This document shows, in pieces, positions 12,166 to 23,000 of a stretch of 64,000 nucleotides of DNA. Position 1 is the first letter of the stretch. Each line of letters begins with the position of its first letter. Source of the DNA: Annona cherimola (Eukaryota > Streptophyta > Magnoliopsida > Magnoliales > Annonaceae); NCBI GenBank assembly GCA_030490835.1, contig CM059971.1:73798224-73862223 (forward strand), given 5' to 3'. The notes beneath the pieces are model-generated. The model was not told the origin of the DNA, did not search any database, and saw only the letters and a program-made list of their open reading frames with translations. The position numbers were made by a program, and so were the translations under genes.

Positions 12166-13228
12166 ATCTAAAATATATATATGTGTCCCACGGGCGTCCA
12201 AAACAGAGGATTTTCGAGATGGGAAAAGGACAAGGAGGGGATGTATGCGACGGCCGGGAGGCAGCTGCTGCCCAGAATTTGGGGTCAAGATTGTATATAG
12301 GATAGAAAACAGTAGGAGATTTGGGCGCCCACCCGTTGGATCATGAGCAAATGGAGGAGGTGCAACAAAATGGAAATTATGGTAAGGAGCGCAAGGGCAG
12401 GTGGTAGATAACAAAAAAAAAACAGAGAGGACATGCAGTGGGTGGAACCGGCTGGGTACGAAGACAATTTTGGTAAGAATCCCCGGTCCCCTTTTGAAGG
12501 AGAAGAGGCTTCTTTTTATAGCTTTTGAGTTTAAAAAAATTGCTCATTAATGGGCTGTTATAATATTTTGCATAAACTCACCTTGTCCATTATGCAATAT
12601 TCCAACTTAAGGAGTCCTTTCAAGCAAATCTATGAGTGGTTTTGTAAAACCACCAATGGGGCCCATGGTTTTGCTTGGCTAGTAAGTCAACTCTTCCTTG
12701 GCCATTGATTCTGTGTATTTTGTGTCATTCATTCATGCCTTGATCGTCACCTATTTTTCCTTGATTTTGGATGGGTCCACACTTGTTGATGTTCCTTAAC
12801 CACTTTAACGGTTTAGATCTTCATTTAGTGGGTTAGATCTGGTAGCTTTCATCCACCATTTGAAGTGTTGCAAATCCACCTCCTTTCTTGGTCAAATATA
12901 TTTTGACCATTGAAAATCTCATAAAATATTAATTATTCGTTTAATCCAAACCGTCCATCACGTCGATCCTGTTTCAATTGTCTTGAGAAAATACTCGCTA
13001 CTTCGTTTTGGATGTAAATTGCTCCTGATCTGCCATATGGATTATTGGTCGTTACTTCCATAATGGGCTTAAAGCATTGCAGGCCTATGGATGCTACACA
13101 AATTTAGGCTTGCAAATATATGGGTTAAAAATTCAAATGTAAATTCACAAAAAACATTAAATGGGCGTGCCAAATGGTAGTGAGCCCATTTGAAAATTTA
13201 ATTTTCACATTTAAGTGAGGTGTCAACA

Positions 13229-13250
13229 GTTGCCCCCCCCCCTTTTTGAT
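13229..13250 (-). other. Polypurine tract of the LTR retrotransposon
   Basis: On the minus strand an A-run is followed by about ten G residues and CAAC, directly before the TGTTGACACC start of the 3' LTR. Position and composition are those of a plus-strand primer. Confidence 0.75.
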
Positions 13251-13732
13251 AATAATGAACATTGTCATCAAAGAAGGTATGGTTGACACCTAAAATTTTC
13301 TCTCTTTTTAGCGAAGCTTAGTATGATTTCCTTAATTTTTATAATTTGTCATACCCTCATACTTTTCATCTTTTTTTTTAGATTGTCTTTAACAATTTCT
13401 TTTTAGGAATTTTTTTTATAATCCTATTAATTATGTAATCATTATAAGCTTTCATAGTTTTTTTTATAAAAAATTAATAATTATTGACTTTTGTAGCCAT
13501 ATGAGTAGTGAAGTTGCAAAAATTCAAGGTTATTAGTTGAAACAATTAGCTTAAGAAATGAGCTTCATTAATTTATATTAGTGATAATTTTTTCATGAAG
13601 TATCTAAAATAACATAGCACGTAAGTGTGCGATCTATCAACTGGTAGATGTCAGGTGCATGAAACTTTAATTACTCATCCAAGTGAGTTAACTGTAATAT
13701 CAAAATATAATGGTGGTGTATTGTACTTTCCT

Positions 13733-13985
13733 CCCCTCATCATATTTCAGGGTATCTGGAGATTTTTTTTATATTTTTTCTTCCCCTCACCATATTTCAG
13801 GATATCTAGGGATTTTTTTTTAATATATTTTTTCTTCCCCTCACTATATTTCAGGGTATCTGGGAATTTTCTTTAATATATTTTTTCTTCCCCTCACTAT
13901 ATTTCAGGGTATCTGGGAATTTTCTTTAATATATTTTTTCTTCCCCTCATCATATTTCAAGATATCTGGGGATCTTTTTTTTATT
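13733..13985. repeat. Tandem repeat, about 52-bp unit, five copies
   Basis: The unit contains CCCCTCACTATATTTCAGGG and TATCTGGGAATTTTCTTTAA. It lies in the non-coding part of the LTR retrotransposon between the coding remnants and the polypurine tract. Confidence 0.85.
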
Positions 13986-14979
13986 CTCTATTTTTTTGAA
14001 AATAATTCACCACGTTTCATAATGATATTAATAGTTATATCTTTGGATGAGAAAATGTTAAATCATCTTAGTATCCACCAATTTTCATTAATGTATATAT
14101 AAGATTTCTTTTTTAGAGTGCTATGGAATTTTTACATATGTCATGAAAAAATTTCACGAATATAACTAGTTACTCTCACTTCTTGATCCATTAGAGTAAT
14201 AGATATTTTTGAGTTTTTTTTCATGAAATGCTTTGACATCTTGAAAACTTAACTCGAAATTTTATTATTTTTTGACAAAAAATTAATTTTTTGATTTTTT
14301 TCCTTTATATATTTTGCATTTTTGATTTTTTTTTTTATACTTAGCCAACCAACATGCACATCTTATGACTCTATAGATTAATATTTGCTTGGAATTCAAA
14401 CTTTTCAAGTAGTATGGTTAATGACATTCTGATAATGTGGTCTACAAAGTTGGTGCCTTGTGCTTTCTATGACTTACTGGGCTTAATTGATGAGTGTCTT
14501 GCGCCTTCTGCGACTTAGAGGCTTAATAACTGAAATAGTGATGATGATGATGCCCCCATTTGAGATTGAATTGCACATTTCTACACTTTAAAAAGACAAA
14601 CCCATATTTGTTTTTGCTAAATTTAATTAATTCATTTTGTATTTGACAGCGTTAATTGTGAATTGATTGCCTTCTAATAGCTAAAAGATGATTTGGTTGT
14701 CTCTCAGGTGTATATATATATATTTTTTTAATATCTCATTTGTCCTTTTTTGCGTTGTCATTTTTCATCATTTTTTTATGTTTTTGTTAAATAAGATATG
14801 CTATCCATATGACTAATTTTGAAAATTTGCTAAAACATATGCAAGTTTTAAAGTTTTTCTTCTTTAAAAACGCTCCTTTTATTTAAAAATAACGACCCCC
14901 TTTTTATAAGAAATGTATATAAAATGCGGAGGGGGGGGGGGGGTAAAGTAGCATACCTTGCTAACTATCCTCCAGGGTC
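13986..14979. other. Non-coding internal part of the LTR retrotransposon
   Basis: No gene was seen. A run of 14 G residues on the plus strand lies at about 14930-14943; it is a C-run in the element's own sense and so is not its polypurine tract. Confidence 0.5.
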
Positions 14980-16517
14980 TCATACCTTGTTTGCAGCGAT
15001 GCCCAATTTAATGTTGGAAACTTGAATGCCTTCTCTTGATTGGAGCAATAATTGTCTCAGTCTCCCATGATAAAATAACTTTTTTGCTTTTCTTCTTTTT
15101 CTTTTATTTTTTAGCCATTGTCTCCTATTATTTGGCTTCCTATTTCTTCTGCGAATGATATTACCTTGATATTTGTGCTGCATAGCTTTCCATTTGGCAA
15201 ATATTACCCCCATTTTTGTAACATTTTTTAGTATATTGATAACTCCTCCTAGTTTTGAAACTTTCTTTAATATATTGGTAGTTGCCCTCAATTTTGTAAC
15301 TTTTTTTGATAAATTGGTAACTGCCTGAAGTATATTAGGACCTTGCAAAAATATGGTCTTCATGCTAATTGAAAACATTCTTTGCAACGATGATAAAGCC
15401 TCATTTTGAAGATTAATTCGATTTTTGGATAAGTACCCTCCGCCTTTTGCGACCTTACGGGCCAACTTATCGGATGTCTGAGTGATAAAGCTCCCCGCGC
15501 TTTCTGCGACTTACGGGCTAGCTTTTTTGAAAAATGGATAACAAAGCTCCCTGCGCTTTCTGCGGCTTTGCGGGCTAGCTTTTTTGATGAATGGATAACA
15601 AAGCTCCATGCGCTTTCTGCGGCTTCACGGGCTAGCTTTTTGGATACCTGGGTAATAAAGCTCCCTGCACTTTCTGTGGCTTTACGAGCTAGCTTTTCCA
15701 ATGATTGAGATTTGACTTTATTTGAATTGTTTAAAATGAAGAGATTTTGACAAGGAGTTGTAGATGCTTTGGCTTGATTTTCTGGTTGAGTCATGCTGCA
15801 TGAGCTTTTGGTATATTTTGCAATAATAGGATTTGTTTCTTTTTCTGGATTAATCGCTTTAAGATTCATTGGTTGGTCAATTGGAGTGTAAAGTTTTTCT
15901 AGAAAAATATCTTTTGGATTGACCTTTTCAAGCTTTAAAGATGAAATGTCTTGAATGAAAATTTTTTCCGAAGATATGTAGGAGTTATCTTTTGTTTGAT
16001 TAACTAGAATGAGGATTTTTTCCAAAGATATGAAAACATTATCGGTTTGCTTATTAATAAAGGTGAAAATTTTTTCTGGAGGAATAAAAGGTGTTTGGAA
16101 GAAATTTGTTGGATAATTCGCTTTTGATATTTTATTTGTATTTTCAGAGAATCTAATAACTGATTTTCTTGTAGATGTAGGAAGAGAATTTGACTTTTTA
16201 GATTTAGATTGACTGAAAAATGTAAAAAATTCTTTTGAAGATAAATGAGAGACTTTTGTTTGGGAAGCTGTTTTTGGTGTTTCACAAATATTCTCGGAAA
16301 ATTTATTTATCATACTTTCTGCAAAGATAGAAGATTCAGAGGCCGTTAAATCTATAGGCTTTGATTGGATAGTTGAAGTGAGAATCTCTTTTGAAAATAT
16401 ATTGGAAGGGTCTACTTGGTTGGCCATTTTTGGTGCTCTATTTGTGCTTTCATGGAATATACTAATCACTTTTTTTGTAAAAGTCGGTGACTGGGGAGTC
16501 GACTCTGTAGGCTCTTT
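14980..16517 (-). pseudogene. Repeat-rich protein remnant downstream of gag
   Basis: The frame of 15360-16517 follows gag after one TAG, and continues by a shift near 15465-15510 into the frame that ends at 14980. It is rich in Ser, Lys and Phe and has two internal repeat sets: a loose unit with SSEKIF near 15900-16080, and about five copies of a 20-residue unit like SKKLARKAAESAGSFVIHF (60-bp DNA repeat, about 15430-15700). The C-terminus is strongly basic (KNKRKRRKAKK). No pol motif is visible. It may be an extended gag tail or an extra protein; the function is unknown. Confidence 0.5.
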
Positions 16518-16850
16518 CTAAAAAAAGATAGGATAATCCATAGGTGGTGTCGGGGGAATGATAGAATTAGAAGGTTTCCTTTTTAAAATAATAAATTTTG
16601 ATTCATCAACAGGTTGCTTTGAAAATATATTAGAACTAGATGACGTGCCTTTTAAAACAATAGTATCATTTAAGCTATCATGTTGTTTTTGAAAAACGAC
16701 AGGATTGAAGAGTGCACCTTTTAAAACAATAGTATCGTTTTGATCAACGGGCTTTCTTTGGAAAGAAGTGGGTTTAGAAGATGCACCTTTTAAAACCAGA
16801 ACATCATTTTGATCAACAGGCTGTTTTTGAGAAGCAAGAAAGTGCACCCT
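16518..16850 (-). pseudogene. Gag C-terminal repeat region (about 20-residue repeats)
   Basis: This continues the gag frame after a shift and holds about four more copies of a unit like QKQPVDQNDTIVLKGASS; with those in gag itself there are five to six. The repeat has no function I recognise. It ends at an in-frame TAG (16518-16520), beyond which the same frame stays open to 15360. Confidence 0.6.
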
Positions 16851-17973
16851 TTAAAATAAAAACATTCGTTTGATCAATAGGTTGTCTTTGAGAAGCGATG
16901 AGATTGGAGGGTGTACCCATTAGTACAAGGACCTTGTCTTTTATATTTGTATAAAAAGTTCGTTTATTGGGCATGTAAGGGTCATGACTTCTATCTCCTT
17001 TAATCAAATAAACTTGTGGGCTATTATCAGACACTTGTGACTTATCATCCATTTTTTCAGAAAAAGTACTCTCTTGATATGGCCAAGGAGAGATGGTTCC
17101 TCTTCTTAATCCATATTCAATTTGTTCACAGACTTGTATTAGTTGCGCAAAGCTAGTGAAGGGGTATGAGACTAAATATCCAAAATTGTTAGGATGTACA
17201 GTCTTGATGATTATGGATATTTGATCTTCTATGGATAAATTGATCTTTAACTTTGCCGCTAAAGCTCTCCATCTAGCTATATACTCAGCAAATGGTTCAC
17301 CCTCTTTTTGCCGTAAAGCTTCCAAGTCCGCTCTTTTAGGTGCAATATTTAATCTATAAGAGAATCTGTCTAAAAAAGTTGTAGATAATTGCCCCCAATT
17401 TTTAATAAACTTGTAATCTAGAGATACATACCATTCAAGTGCATCTCCTTTCAAACTTTGTTGAAATAATTTTACTAAAAGTTCATCCCTTTGAACTAGA
17501 GGGTATAAAATTTCACAAAATGCTTTCAAATGAGCTTTTGGACATGAATCCCCGTCATATATAGGTAATTTGGGAACTTTTATACCTCTAGGTAATTCAA
17601 TGTCTGGGAATGGACACAGGTCTTCTATCTTTGAAGATGACAACCTTTCTCCATCCTTTTGTCTCACTTTATCTTCTAATTTCTTAAGTTGAGATTGAAG
17701 GGTTTCTTTTACTTTTTCAATTTTATCTGTGTTATGTTTTAAAATAAATTCTTCTTTTTCATAATGGTCTACGTTTTTTCTTTTTATAATATTACTAGTA
17801 GAAGTGCATTCTCTGTTATCTTTTTGGTTCCTAGATAGGTGTAAGGTTTCTAACCTTTCTAGGACCTTGGATATCATTCTTTCTAACTTATCCACCTGTT
17901 GTGTCACACTAGTGAGATCTGTAGCAAGGTGGTTTGAATATGATCCTTCCTTATTTTGTGATGCCTCAGTCAT
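16813..17973 (-). CDS. gag: Gag protein of Tat/Ogre-like element (retrotrans_gag domain)
   Basis: The 386-residue protein would form the element's virus-like particle. Predicted coiled coil covers residues of about 20-45 and 75-105. The retrotrans_gag domain is at about 140-245, with SLKGDALEWYVSLD, LDRFSYRLNIAPKRADLEAL and EPFAEYIARWRALAAKL, matching the usual pattern of Tat/Ogre gag. No CCHC zinc knuckle is seen. The C-terminus enters a repeat of about 20 residues (QPIDQTNVFILKGA) and is cut by a frameshift near 16813-16850; the same repeat continues in the next frame. The start at 17973 is the first ATG after the primer-binding site in this frame, about 275 bases downstream of the 5' LTR. 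Confidence 0.87.
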   Translation of the reverse strand: MTEASQNKEGSYSNHLATDLTSVTQQVDKLERMISKVLERLETLHLSRNQKDNRECTSTSNIIKRKNVDHYEKEEFILKHNTDKIEKVKETLQSQLKKLEDKVRQKDGERLSSSKIEDLCPFPDIELPRGIKVPKLPIYDGDSCPKAHLKAFCEILYPLVQRDELLVKLFQQSLKGDALEWYVSLDYKFIKNWGQLSTTFLDRFSYRLNIAPKRADLEALRQKEGEPFAEYIARWRALAAKLKINLSIEDQISIIIKTVHPNNFGYLVSYPFTSFAQLIQVCEQIEYGLRRGTISPWPYQESTFSEKMDDKSQVSDNSPQVYLIKGDRSHDPYMPNKRTFYTNIKDKVLVLMGTPSNLIASQRQPIDQTNVFILKGALSCFSKTAC

Positions 17974-18230
17974 ATTTGTTTCACTTGCTAGTGACCACTG
18001 GATTACGGGGTGTAGTATTCCCTTTTTACACGTTATTATTACTATATAGGTAGATTTTTAATATCCAATTATACTTAAATTCTATAAATATTTTCCAAAA
18101 GGATATTAATTTTTTTCTTTTTTCCATTTTTAAAAAAAATTCAAAACTTTTACTTTTTTAAAAAAAAAACCTTAAAATTACTCTCTTTGAGCTTTTACTA
18201 AAAAATAGAAATTAGCACTCGTAGCCGCTC

Positions 18231-18249
18231 CCCAGTGGAGTCGCCAAAC
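18231..18249 (-). other. Primer-binding site of the LTR retrotransposon
   Basis: On the minus strand, TTTGGCGACTCCACTGGGG begins one base after the end of the 5' LTR. From memory, very similar sequences follow the LTR in Tat/Ogre elements. The tRNA species was not checked. Confidence 0.75.
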
Positions 18250-20238
18250 TGTAGCACGTGGTTTTTAGCGCGCTACGATGAGCCGGCAAATGGGCCTAAA
18301 AGTGTAAGGCCTAGGCTCAATTAAAAAATATATATATATATATCTATGGATCAAACAGGAAAGTAAATGTATATATGCTACAGAGGAAAATAAATATGAG
18401 ATGCAAGTTAGCGAGTTAGCCAGTTAGATATGATGCGAGTTAGATACATAAATTAAACGTGCTAAATAAAAATGTAAAAAGGTGTAGAAAAGGGGTTCAA
18501 GATCAGAAATGGAAAAAATATAAAAGGTGTAAACATGGGGGTTAAAGAAGGGAGATGCAAGCGTTAAGGCTTTTAGATGATGCGAATTTTTAGAGATTTT
18601 TAAATGATGCGAGTTAGTCAAACACAAACATGTATCTCAATTAGACGCAATTAGCAGTTAGTAACATGTGTACAAATATTGATAAAATTTAATATATTAA
18701 CTTTTGGAGTCGCCACTAACCATATAATGGTGGTTAGTCCGTATACAATAAGGCACTGAAATACAGAGATTCTCTGGGGTGAACTCACAACTAGAAAAAA
18801 ATACAACTTTATTTTTCTAGTACATTGGACCTAGGAGTGCGGAAAATTAACATATATATATATATATATATATATATTTTTATGTAAAAGCTCAGGAGGG
18901 TGGAGGCGAAAATTTAATCCCTAAGCTTTTTATAAGGCCTTAACTCAATCTGAAAGTTGGATGCGAGAATTTATTCCCTAGGCTTTTTATGAAGCCCTAA
19001 CTTAGTTTGGAAATTGAGACAGAAGTTTGTAATCTTGACTTAGGATGCAAGATTTTAGCAACAAGAGGAGTGAAATGGAAAGATTATTTCATCATCTGAA
19101 CGGACAATGAGAATCTAATCCCTTTTTTTAAAAAAAATAATTATTCTAACTATTTGAAAGCAAACAACACAAAACCCGTATTCTCATTATTTTTTAAAAG
19201 ATCATGCATAATATAACTAAACTACCACAAAACAGATATTTTTTTTAAAAGAAACGATAGACGATAAGTCTTATGTATCATGAATATAATTTTTTTTGGC
19301 TCTTCTAGATTATGGAACGGTCAAAAATGTGATGAAACGACATTTAAAAAAAACTTAATCATTGTGAGTTTAGATGGAATATGAGAGAACTAATATTTAA
19401 AATATTTTCAAATTATGGACGGTTAAATTTCTGTGTAATAACATGATATTTTAAAATGATTCCTTTTAATAGGAAAAATCTGGATGGTCAAAATATTTGT
19501 GATATATTATAAATATGTTTTCAAAATAGGTAGCCCAAATGCAATAGAAATGGCGTCCATATATTGCTTTAAACGTGATGATTGTCTTTGAACATGCATA
19601 TGGACCATGACTATTTTAAAGAAAAGAAAACCGGAGATGATGAAGTAAAAGCATGGAATCTGAAAGGGTAGAGAGCGTAAGAATTTGCTATGACATGAAT
19701 GGGAGTTGTGTTGGGCGCTATAAAAACCAGGTGTAGCGTTGTCTACATACTAGGCGTGTACTGATGACGGCTGGAAATATCAGATAATGCTGGATGGGAA
19801 GACTAATGCAATGGGAACCACGGAAAATGAACCAGAGGCAAAGATATGCTACACGGCTAAAAACAGAAAACAAAACAGAGGATTTTCGAGATGGAAAAAG
19901 GACAAGGAGAGGATGTATGCGAAGGCCGGGAGGCAGCTGTTGCCCAGAATTTGAGGTCAAGATTGTATATAGGATAGATAACAGTAGGAGATTTGAGAAA
20001 ATACTCGCTACTTTGTTTTGGATGTAAATTGCTCCTGATATGCCATATGAATTATTGGTCGTTACTTCCATAATGGGCTTAAAGCATTGCAGGCCCATTG
20101 ATGCTACACAAATTTGGGCTTGCAAATATATGGGTTAAAAATTCAAATGTAAATTCACAAAAAACATTAAATGGGTGTGCCAAATGGTAGTTAGCCCATT
20201 TGAAAATTTAATTTTCACATTTAAGTGAGGTGTCAACA
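18250..20238 (-). repeat. 5' LTR (1,989 bp)
   Basis: On the minus strand it begins TGTTGACACC (20238) and ends GTGCTACA (18250), next to the primer-binding site. Bases 18250-19618 match 4914-6275, about 19868-19993 match 12196-12325, and about 19994-20238 match 12986-13228. The segment at about 19620-19867 has no counterpart in the other LTR. A block equal to 12326-12985 is missing here, with a short TTG microhomology at the junction, which suggests a deletion. Confidence 0.87.
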
Positions 20239-20243
20239 CCACC
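20239..20243. repeat. Target-site duplication CCACC, right
   Basis: CCACC directly follows the CA end of the LTR at 20238 and matches 4909-4913. Confidence 0.85.
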
Positions 20244-20692
20244 CCTCCCTTCTTAGTGGCCTTTAGTATGGGTAGGGTACCCAGCAACGTGAACCTAATT
20301 TGGGAAGGTTATGGTAGGGTAGGAACAAAATACTCATGTGTAGGATAGGGTAGAAAAAATTAATGACAGGAATAAGGTATGTAACTTGGGTCCTTACCCG
20401 TATGGGCATCTAGGAAGTAGTTAGAAATTAGAATATATATTAGATGAGTATGAGGTTATTCATTTATATGTATGTATATTAAATGATAAAAGTAAAACTA
20501 CTAGTATTTATTAATATATGTAATTATATGTTATTTTATTCACATTGTTATACTATTTTCATTCTTTTGTTAACATATATTTGTGTTAATGCATATAATT
20601 ATATGTCGCTCTTAGCGTTATTGAGGAACCTGTGTAGAACAAATTTGAAATTGAAACCAAATGATCCAACCTTAAAATAGGTAGGATAGAGT
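20244..20692. other. Spacer between LTR element and foldback element
   Basis: AT-rich sequence with no supported gene; a 65-residue frame (20483-20680) has no recognisable domain. Confidence 0.4.
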
Positions 20693-20937
20693 CTGGCGGA
20701 ATTTGCGTCATACCCCCTCTAAGTTTACGTATTAGCATTTTAGACCCCGACATTTGCATATTAGTATATTAGACCCTGATAAGTTTCATCGTTTGCATTT
20801 TAAACCCTCCGCCCTAACGTCGTCTATCACACACCGTCTGATCGTGTGCAATGACGAAAATACCACTCCACCATCCGCTTCTCTTCCCTCCCGTTCGACA
20901 GCTCGCAACACGGCCTTCTTCCCACGCCGAAAACACC

Positions 20938-21171
20938 AACTCCATCCCTCCCCATCGCTTCCTCCGCTTCATCCACGCCACTCGATCCCTCTAGCCTTCC
21001 TTCGATCGCCTTGTCTCCGAAATCTGCTCTCGAGAAGGCCATCCGCCTCTCTGCATCATTTCTGACAAGTTCATGTCCTGGTCCATCGAGACCGCCGGCA
21101 AGTTCGGCACTTTCCACTCTGTCATCTTCACCTCCAGCAGCTACAGTTCGGCGATCTTCTGTAGTGTTTAG
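20938..21171 (+). pseudogene. UDP-glycosyltransferase (family 1) N-domain fragment, captured
   Basis: In one frame it reads through PPHRFLRFIHATRSL, DRLVSEICSREGHPPLCII and SDKFMSWSIETAGKFGTFHS. These match the part of plant UGT N-domains around the conserved PxxCIISD segment. An in-frame TAG (20992-20994) and a terminal TAG (21169-21171) close it. It lacks the PSPG sugar-binding box. A second, more decayed copy lies inverted in the other arm. UGT identity is from pattern memory and fairly safe; the subfamily is not known. Confidence 0.7.
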
Positions 21172-21794
21172 AACCACCTGTCGCGCAGGAAAACTGATGC
21201 AAAATTTTTTTGGGGTCTAACGTATGGCAGAAAAAATCGTAAGCTATGGGGACAATGTGGACCACCTAGGCAGCTTTTGATTTTTGAGCCATCAACAAAG
21301 TTCCCTGAAACTGCAAGAAAATTGGGTCTAGCGCATGCTTGGCAATTCAAAACAAAATTCCAGCATGAAGAATCTTGAATGGTAGCCTCCATCACCGCCT
21401 TTGCTATTATCTTTCTCCACCTAGCAGCGTGTTCAATTCAGCACATATTCCGAAAGTAAAAAAATCAGTAGCAGCTCGGATAAGGAAAACAGAAAATCTC
21501 GGCCAGAAAATGTCTTCGGCAACTTTATTTTGTGCTTTCAAAATCCAACCATTGTGAAGATTAAGTTGCAATTATGGAAACCCATCGTCTATGCTTTGGT
21601 TTAGAGATATACCAACCTTGTTTCCAGCGATATTTTTTTGGGAGCAATTTCTTGCACGCAACTAGCTTTCTAATTACATAATTCAATAAGTGTGTAGTAA
21701 ACAGCGGTGGCGAATTCAAATGGATAATGCGGATTAACCCAAGCCATTAGGGAATGCCCAACACGCATTTTGGTCGTTCAAATTAGCGGTCTCG

Positions 21795-21960
21795 ACAGAC
21801 CAGGACATGAACTCGTCAGAGATGATGCAGAGAGGCGGACGGCCTTCTCGAGCGCAAATTTCGAAGACGAGGCGATCTAGGGAAGGCTAGGGGGATGGGG
21901 TGGCATGGATGAAGCGGAGGAAGAGATGGGGAGGGATGGAGTTGGTGTTTTGGCATGGGG
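21795..21960 (-). pseudogene. Second UGT fragment, inverted arm of the foldback element
   Basis: On the minus strand the same segment as 20940-21100 appears, with LFLRFIHAT-like and EKAVRLSASSLTSSCPG-type text in shifted frames. Substitutions make it less open than the left copy. Confidence 0.6.
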
Positions 21961-22370
21961 AGGGAGGCCACGTTGCGAGTTGTTGAATGGGAGGGAAGAG
22001 AAGCGGATGGTGGAGTGGTATTTTTGTCATTGCACATGACCAGACGGTGTGTGACAGACGACGTTAGGGCGGAAGGTTTAAAATGCAAATAATGAAACTT
22101 ATCAGGGTCTAATATGCCAATACGCAAATGTCGGAGTCTAAAATGCTAACACGTAAACTTAGAGGGGGTATGACGCAAATTTTCCGTTAAGAACCTAAGA
22201 AACTATGCAGGTATTTTTTACAATATATATCTAACCAAAACGAAAGAAACTATGCTCTAGTTTTTCTTTTCCATCCCGCGGTAGTTTTTTTCTGCAAATC
22301 CGTTCATTTTGTCTTAACTTGACGATGACATAAAATCCACAATGCCTGTTACATTTAGAATTATTTATTT

Positions 22371-22630
22371 AGGGCATACTTGTTTTTAATGTAAAATTTT
22401 TCATTCTTCACAATTATTCTATTTTTTTTTATCATTTTTCACCTCTTTTGATACAACTACATTATTTTTCAATTATTTTTACACAATTACTCATGCAACT
22501 AACCTTTCTATTTTAACTTTGTTATTTTACTCTTTACATATTACATCATTTTCTCATAATTCAAAATCTTTGCATTAAAAAAATTTCGTCTAAAATTTTT
22601 ATCACTTTTTAAATACATTCTTAGTTAGGA
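22371..22630 (-). mobile_element. Tourist-like MITE copy (minus)
   Basis: One of a family of about 260-290 bp in this window, marked by GATGAAAAGTTTT-like, GTAAAAGTTTTTGAA-like, ATGATTGAAAAGTAG-like and CCAAACACACC-like blocks, here inverted. In better copies the ends are GGTGTGT...ACACACC with TAA flanks, which points to the PIF/Harbinger superfamily. Confidence 0.6.
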
Positions 22631-22702
22631 GGCCAAGTTTCATTCAAACTAAAGATATTCATAGGCTTCATTTAACAAAGCATACAAAATGAACGTAATA
22701 TA

Positions 22703-22967
22703 ATAGGAGATAGGATCTTATTAGCTTGAGCTAAGTAATGGCTACAAGAATAAACTTATTGAAAATTCTTTTGCTTTTTCATAAACTTTTTAATCTATGT
22801 GTACTTAATATTCAAACTAAGTTTTACCATTTTTCAAAATGTGAATATATTTTTAAAAATTTTTAAATATAGGATTATTTAGTAATTTCAACCATTAAAA
22901 TTGGCTCAAATACCACTATGTTTAAAATTAAAAAAATATATTCATTTCTCCAAAATAGTAAAATTTG

Positions 22968-23000
<33 letters not shown>

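Larger units (their letters stand above)
4914..13228 (-). repeat. 3' LTR (8,315 bp), greatly enlarged
   Basis: It ends at 13228 with the same TGTTGACACC (minus strand) as the 5' LTR, preceded by a polypurine tract, and its other end at 4914 matches the 5' LTR end. It holds about 5.9 kb (6276-12195) absent from the 5' LTR: a moderately GC-rich part (6280-7270), an AT-rich part, a 51-bp tandem array (10153-11650) and two related AT-rich units. LTRs are identical on insertion, so one copy has changed a great deal since, by insertion here or by deletion in the other. Confidence 0.8.
4914..20238 (-). mobile_element. Gag-only Ty3/gypsy (Tat/Ogre-like) LTR retrotransposon, non-autonomous
   Basis: The element is flanked by the exact 5-bp duplication CCACC (4909-4913 and 20239-20243) and its outer bases are TG...CA. 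On the minus strand the order is: 5' LTR (20238-18250), primer-binding site, gag (17973-16813), repeat-rich coding remnants (to 14980), a 1.7-kb non-coding part, polypurine tract (about 13229-13250), and 3' LTR (13228-4914). No protease, reverse transcriptase, RNase H or integrase motif was seen in the 5.0-kb internal region. This fits a dependent element that borrows pol from a Tat/Ogre partner. Shared LTR parts look roughly 95% identical by eye. Confidence 0.88.
20693..22190. mobile_element. Foldback element with captured UGT fragments in both arms
   Basis: The left arm (20693-21115) and right arm (21795-22190) are inverted repeats of about 400 bases, starting near TTTGCGTCATACCCCCTCTA. The first 110 bases of each are ordinary element text (CATTTTAGACCCC, CGCCCTAACGTCGTC). 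The inner parts encode a UDP-glycosyltransferase fragment. The central 600-700 bases show no gene. No clear target-site duplication was found. The two arms differ at many positions, so the element is not new. Confidence 0.8.

Noticed and set aside
14930..14943. G-run as a polypurine tract
   Set aside because: The element is on the minus strand, where this is a C-run, and no LTR start follows it.
15360..16469. 369-residue open frame as an independent host gene
   Set aside because: It lies within the LTR retrotransposon in the same frame as the gag-tail repeats, split from them by one TAG.
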